Below, one piece after another: positions 61,542-64,000 of a stretch of DNA of 64,000 nucleotides. This DNA is from Bacteroides xylanisolvens XB1A (GTDB lineage: Bacteria > Bacteroidota > Bacteroidia > Bacteroidales > Bacteroidaceae): contig NC_021017.1 of assembly GCF_000210075.1 (NCBI RefSeq), positions 1,229,233-1,293,232 on the forward strand, read 5' to 3'. Every line of letters starts with the position of its first letter. Positions within the stretch are counted from its first letter, which is position 1. A program made the position numbers and the translations under genes. The notes beneath the pieces were generated by a model that saw only the letters and a program-made list of their open reading frames with translations, did not search any database and had not been told where the DNA came from.

Positions 61542-61678
61542 TAAATTTGCAAACCAAAGGAGGGGTTTTATTGTTGTAGTAATCAGAATACAACCTAAAT
61601 AGCTCCTTACGGTTAATTTCCGGGAAGTTCCGGTTAAATCAAGTTAATGCATTAGGAGTGTTAATTAGGGAGTGTTAA
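61542..61678 (+). promoter_or_regulatory. rprX promoter region with five GTTAA repeats
   Basis: A -7 box TAAATTTG (61542-61549) gives a leader of about 135 nt. Within it GTTAA occurs at 61612, 61633, 61643, 61660 and 61674, in the contexts GGTTAATTT, GGTTAAATC and (twice) GGAGTGTTAATT. The repeats end 11 bp before the ATG. They could be binding half-sites for the response regulator encoded next door. Confidence 0.4.
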
Positions 61679-61688
61679 TTTTGTTGCT

Positions 61689-63245
61689 ATGAAGAAGTCA
61701 ACAATTTGGATATTAGGTATTGTAATGGGGCTTTCCTTCCTTAGCTTGCTGTATTTGCAGGTAAGTTATATAGAGGAAATGATGAAAACCCGTAAGGAAC
61801 AGTTTGATTCGGCTGTACGCAATAGCCTGGATCAGGTTTCCAAGGATGTGGAATATGCAGAGACCAGACGTTGGTTGATCGAAGATATTTCAGAAGCAGA
61901 AAGAAAAGCGCTGATTGCGAATAATGCTTCCATACAACAAGACAACTTGATTCAGCAAACGCAGCGGTTTACAGTGAAGTCTAAGGATGGAAAAGTATAT
62001 TCGGATTTTGAGCTGAAAGTGATGACCACTAAGCCCTCCGAGCTTCCGAAGGCTATGATTTCTCCTTACAGGGGGACAAAGACCATTCCGGAAACTTCGC
62101 GTTCATTAGTGGAAGCCATCAAGAATCGGTATATGTATCAACGGGCATTACTCGATGAAGTGGCCTGGCAGATGATTTACCGGGGAAGTGACAAGTCGAT
62201 TGGAGACAGAGTACGGTTTAAAGAACTGGATGACTATCTGAAATCGAGCTTATATAATAATAGTATAGATTTGCCTTATCACTTTACGGTGATCGACAAA
62301 GACGGAAGGGAAGTCTACCGTTGTGCGGATTATGAGGCAAAGGGAAGTGAAGACGCTTATCAGCAGGCATTGTTCAAGAATGACCCGCCTGCCAAAATGA
62401 GTATCTTGAAAGTGCACTTTCCGGGGAAGAAAGATTATATCTTTGACTCCATCAGTTTCATGATTCCGTCGCTGATATTTACACTGGTATTGTTAGTGAC
62501 ATTCATCTTTACGATTTATATCGTATTCCGGCAAAAGAAACTGACGGAAATGAAGAATGATTTTATCAATAATATGACGCACGAATTTAAAACACCGATA
62601 TCTACCATTTCATTAGCAGCCCAGATGTTGAAAGATCCGGCGGTGGGAAAATCTCCGCAGATGTTCCAGCATATATCGGGAGTGATTAATGATGAAACCA
62701 AGCGCTTGCGCTTCCAGGTGGAAAAGGTGCTCCAGATGTCGATGTTCGAACGTCAGAAGGCCACTTTGAAGATGAAGGAGATTGATGCGAATGAATTAAT
62801 AGCAGGAGTTGTCAATACCTTTGCGCTGAAAGTGGAACGGTATAATGGTAAGATAACATCGAACCTTGAGGCCACCGATCCTGTTATATTTGCAGACGAG
62901 ATGCATATCACGAATGTAATCTTTAATCTGATGGATAACGCGGTGAAATATAAGAAACCGGAAGAGGATCTGGAACTGAAAGTGAGAACGTGGAATGAGT
63001 CGGGTAAACTGATGATTTCGATACAGGATAATGGTATCGGTATCAAAAAAGAGAACCTGAAAAAGATATTTGAAAAGTTCTATCGTGTACATACGGGTAA
63101 TCTGCACGATGTGAAGGGCTTTGGACTGGGATTGGCTTATGTGAGAAAAATTATATTGGATCATAAGGGAACCATCCGGGCGGAAAGCGACCTGAACGTG
63201 GGAACTAAATTTATTATTGCATTACCTTTATTAAAAAATAATTGA
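61689..63245 (+). CDS. rprX: Sensor histidine kinase RprX
   Basis: This 518-aa inner-membrane kinase has two membrane helices (about 7-25 and 257-282), a large periplasmic sensor domain of about 230 aa between them, a HisKA domain with phosphoacceptor His298 (NNMTHEFKTP) and a HATPase domain (N box FNLMDNAVKY, G boxes DNGIGIKK and GFGLGLAYVRK). It pairs with the response regulator 1 bp downstream. RprX/RprY were first described in Bacteroides fragilis. The natural signal is not well known. Confidence 0.93.
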   Translation: MKKSTIWILGIVMGLSFLSLLYLQVSYIEEMMKTRKEQFDSAVRNSLDQVSKDVEYAETRRWLIEDISEAERKALIANNASIQQDNLIQQTQRFTVKSKDGKVYSDFELKVMTTKPSELPKAMISPYRGTKTIPETSRSLVEAIKNRYMYQRALLDEVAWQMIYRGSDKSIGDRVRFKELDDYLKSSLYNNSIDLPYHFTVIDKDGREVYRCADYEAKGSEDAYQQALFKNDPPAKMSILKVHFPGKKDYIFDSISFMIPSLIFTLVLLVTFIFTIYIVFRQKKLTEMKNDFINNMTHEFKTPISTISLAAQMLKDPAVGKSPQMFQHISGVINDETKRLRFQVEKVLQMSMFERQKATLKMKEIDANELIAGVVNTFALKVERYNGKITSNLEATDPVIFADEMHITNVIFNLMDNAVKYKKPEEDLELKVRTWNESGKLMISIQDNGIGIKKENLKKIFEKFYRVHTGNLHDVKGFGLGLAYVRKIILDHKGTIRAESDLNVGTKFIIALPLLKNN

Positions 63246-63246
63246 T

Positions 63247-63948
63247 ATGGACGAGAAACTGCGTATTTTATTGTGCGAGGATGACGAAAATCTTGGCATG
63301 CTTTTAAGAGAATATCTACAGGCAAAAGGTTATTCTGCTGAGTTATATCCTGATGGAGAAGCCGGTTATAAGGCTTTCTTGAAGAATAAATATGACTTGT
63401 GCGTGTTTGACGTGATGATGCCTAAAAAAGACGGATTCACACTGGCACAGGATGTCCGTGCAGCAAATGCTGAAATTCCTATTATCTTCCTGACGGCCAA
63501 AACGCTGAAAGAAGATATCCTGGAAGGCTTTAAAATCGGTGCGGATGATTATATCACCAAACCGTTTAGTATGGAAGAATTGACATTCAGAATTGAAGCA
63601 ATCTTGAGACGTGTTCGTGGAAAGAAGAACAAAGAAAGCAATATCTATAAGATTGGTAAGTTTACTTTCGACACACAGAAACAAATTCTGTCGTCAGAAG
63701 GCAAACAAACTAAGCTGACTACCAAAGAGTCTGAACTGCTCGGATTGCTTTGCGCACATGCCAATGAGATTTTGCAACGTGACTTCGCTCTGAAAACAAT
63801 CTGGATTGACGATAACTATTTCAATGCCCGTAGTATGGACGTGTATATCACGAAATTGCGTAAGCACCTGAAAGAAGACGATTCAATCGAAATTATCAAT
63901 ATTCACGGAAAAGGCTATAAGCTGATTACTCCGGAAGTTGAATCTTAA
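63247..63948 (+). CDS. rprY: Response regulator RprY (OmpR family)
   Basis: This 233-aa protein has a receiver domain (1-120; acidic pair EDD near 11-13, phosphoacceptor Asp55 in VFDVMMP, and the Lys in FLTAKTL) and an OmpR/PhoB winged helix (about 130-230; TKESELLGLLC, RSMDVYITKLRKHL). It is nearly identical in its conserved segments to what is known of RprY from B. fragilis. It follows rprX by 1 bp and both are one operon. Confidence 0.95.
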   Translation: MDEKLRILLCEDDENLGMLLREYLQAKGYSAELYPDGEAGYKAFLKNKYDLCVFDVMMPKKDGFTLAQDVRAANAEIPIIFLTAKTLKEDILEGFKIGADDYITKPFSMEELTFRIEAILRRVRGKKNKESNIYKIGKFTFDTQKQILSSEGKQTKLTTKESELLGLLCAHANEILQRDFALKTIWIDDNYFNARSMDVYITKLRKHLKEDDSIEIINIHGKGYKLITPEVES

Positions 63949-63973
63949 TGATTGCGTTTGAGATAACTCCAAA

Positions 63974-64000
63974 TAAAAAATCCCGGGAACATTCGTTTCC
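63974..64000 (+). terminator. Left half of a terminator cut by the window end
   Basis: AAAAAATCCCGGGAAC ATTC GTTTCC is the start of a hairpin whose right arm (expected CGGGATTTTTT) lies beyond base 64000. It is 26 bp after the rprY stop. Confidence 0.4.

Noticed and set aside
1..64000. tRNA or rRNA genes, insertion sequences, riboswitches of known class
   Set aside because: I looked for cloverleaf-type and TTCGAATC-like signals, transposase motifs and conserved riboswitch cores in the intergenic regions and found none that I could support.

Overview
The window is a chromosomal segment of a gut Bacteroides, or a very close Bacteroidales relative. The evidence is SusC/SusD-type glycan uptake genes, BACON-domain lipoproteins, SPII signal peptides followed by acidic residues, Bacteroidetes-type promoter boxes (TTTG ... 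TAnnTTTG) instead of E. coli -35/-10, the RprX/RprY two-component pair, a serine-for-histidine EF-G paralogue, and many Bacteroidetes-only families (DUF4834, DUF4249, DUF2027-Smr, DUF4350). The species cannot be fixed from sequence alone. I see no rRNA, tRNA, CRISPR array, transposase or prophage.

Layout. (1) 1-9975, + strand: the 3' part of a polysaccharide utilisation locus. It holds the end of a SusC-like transporter, a SusD-like protein, a lipoprotein with BACON and FISUMP-like domains, a GH2 enzyme, and two paralogous agarase-like (clan GH-A) hydrolases, one predicted secreted and one surface-lipidated. (2) 10148-23267: housekeeping genes: pyrH, a MATE exporter, a TPR protein, a metzincin lipoprotein, yraN-mmcQ/yjbR-birA, an RHH protein with tadA, the psd-pssA phospholipid operon with DUF4834, dnaE, and trxA with an acidic small protein. 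(3) 23479-30560: an RDD protein divergent from a SpoIIM/DUF4129/DUF4350/MoxR/DUF58 operon. (4) 30628-34508: an Imm17-like protein and tsaE, a metal-ABC permease coupled to a Cys-cluster membrane protein, an M28 peptidase, and a GNAT/YoaP protein. (5) 34855-40141: an orphan SusC/SusD pair behind a segment bounded by perfect 19-bp inverted repeats, which looks like an invertible promoter. (6) 40743-50439: an aroA - Crp/Fnr regulator - SDR operon containing a perfect FNR-type box, an AAA/DUF4143 ATPase, a winged-helix protein, DUF1349 divergent from a LuxR-type regulator, a HAD hydrolase, DUF2027-Smr, and a small secreted protein. (7) 50733-58653: a two-gene LysO exporter, then a FecIR-type system (ECF sigma, lipoprotein, FecR anti-sigma, STN TonB receptor, DUF4249) downstream of hemW. 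(8) 59201-63948: fusA2-like EF-G and rprX-rprY.

How the genes work together: the first PUL should bind a galactan-like glycan at the surface, cleave it with the lipidated GH-A enzyme, import it through SusCD, and finish it with the GH2 and secreted GH-A enzymes. The orphan SusCD and the FecIR system are further outer-membrane uptake routes, one possibly phase-variable and one surface-signalled. The MoxR operon, phospholipid operon and lipoproteins serve the envelope.

The most unusual signals are non-coding. Three intergenic regions (23368, 46150, 58853) each carry an array of short palindromes at exactly 22-bp pitch, about 16 bp of palindrome plus about 6 bp of linker, although the palindrome sequence differs completely between loci. 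Other signals are the candidate invertible promoter upstream of the orphan susC, two near-identical FNR-like 20-mers (one at about -42 of a promoter), a 40-bp-pitch operator-like triplet before the DUF4143 ATPase, and a MITE-like inverted-repeat spacer inside the MoxR operon.
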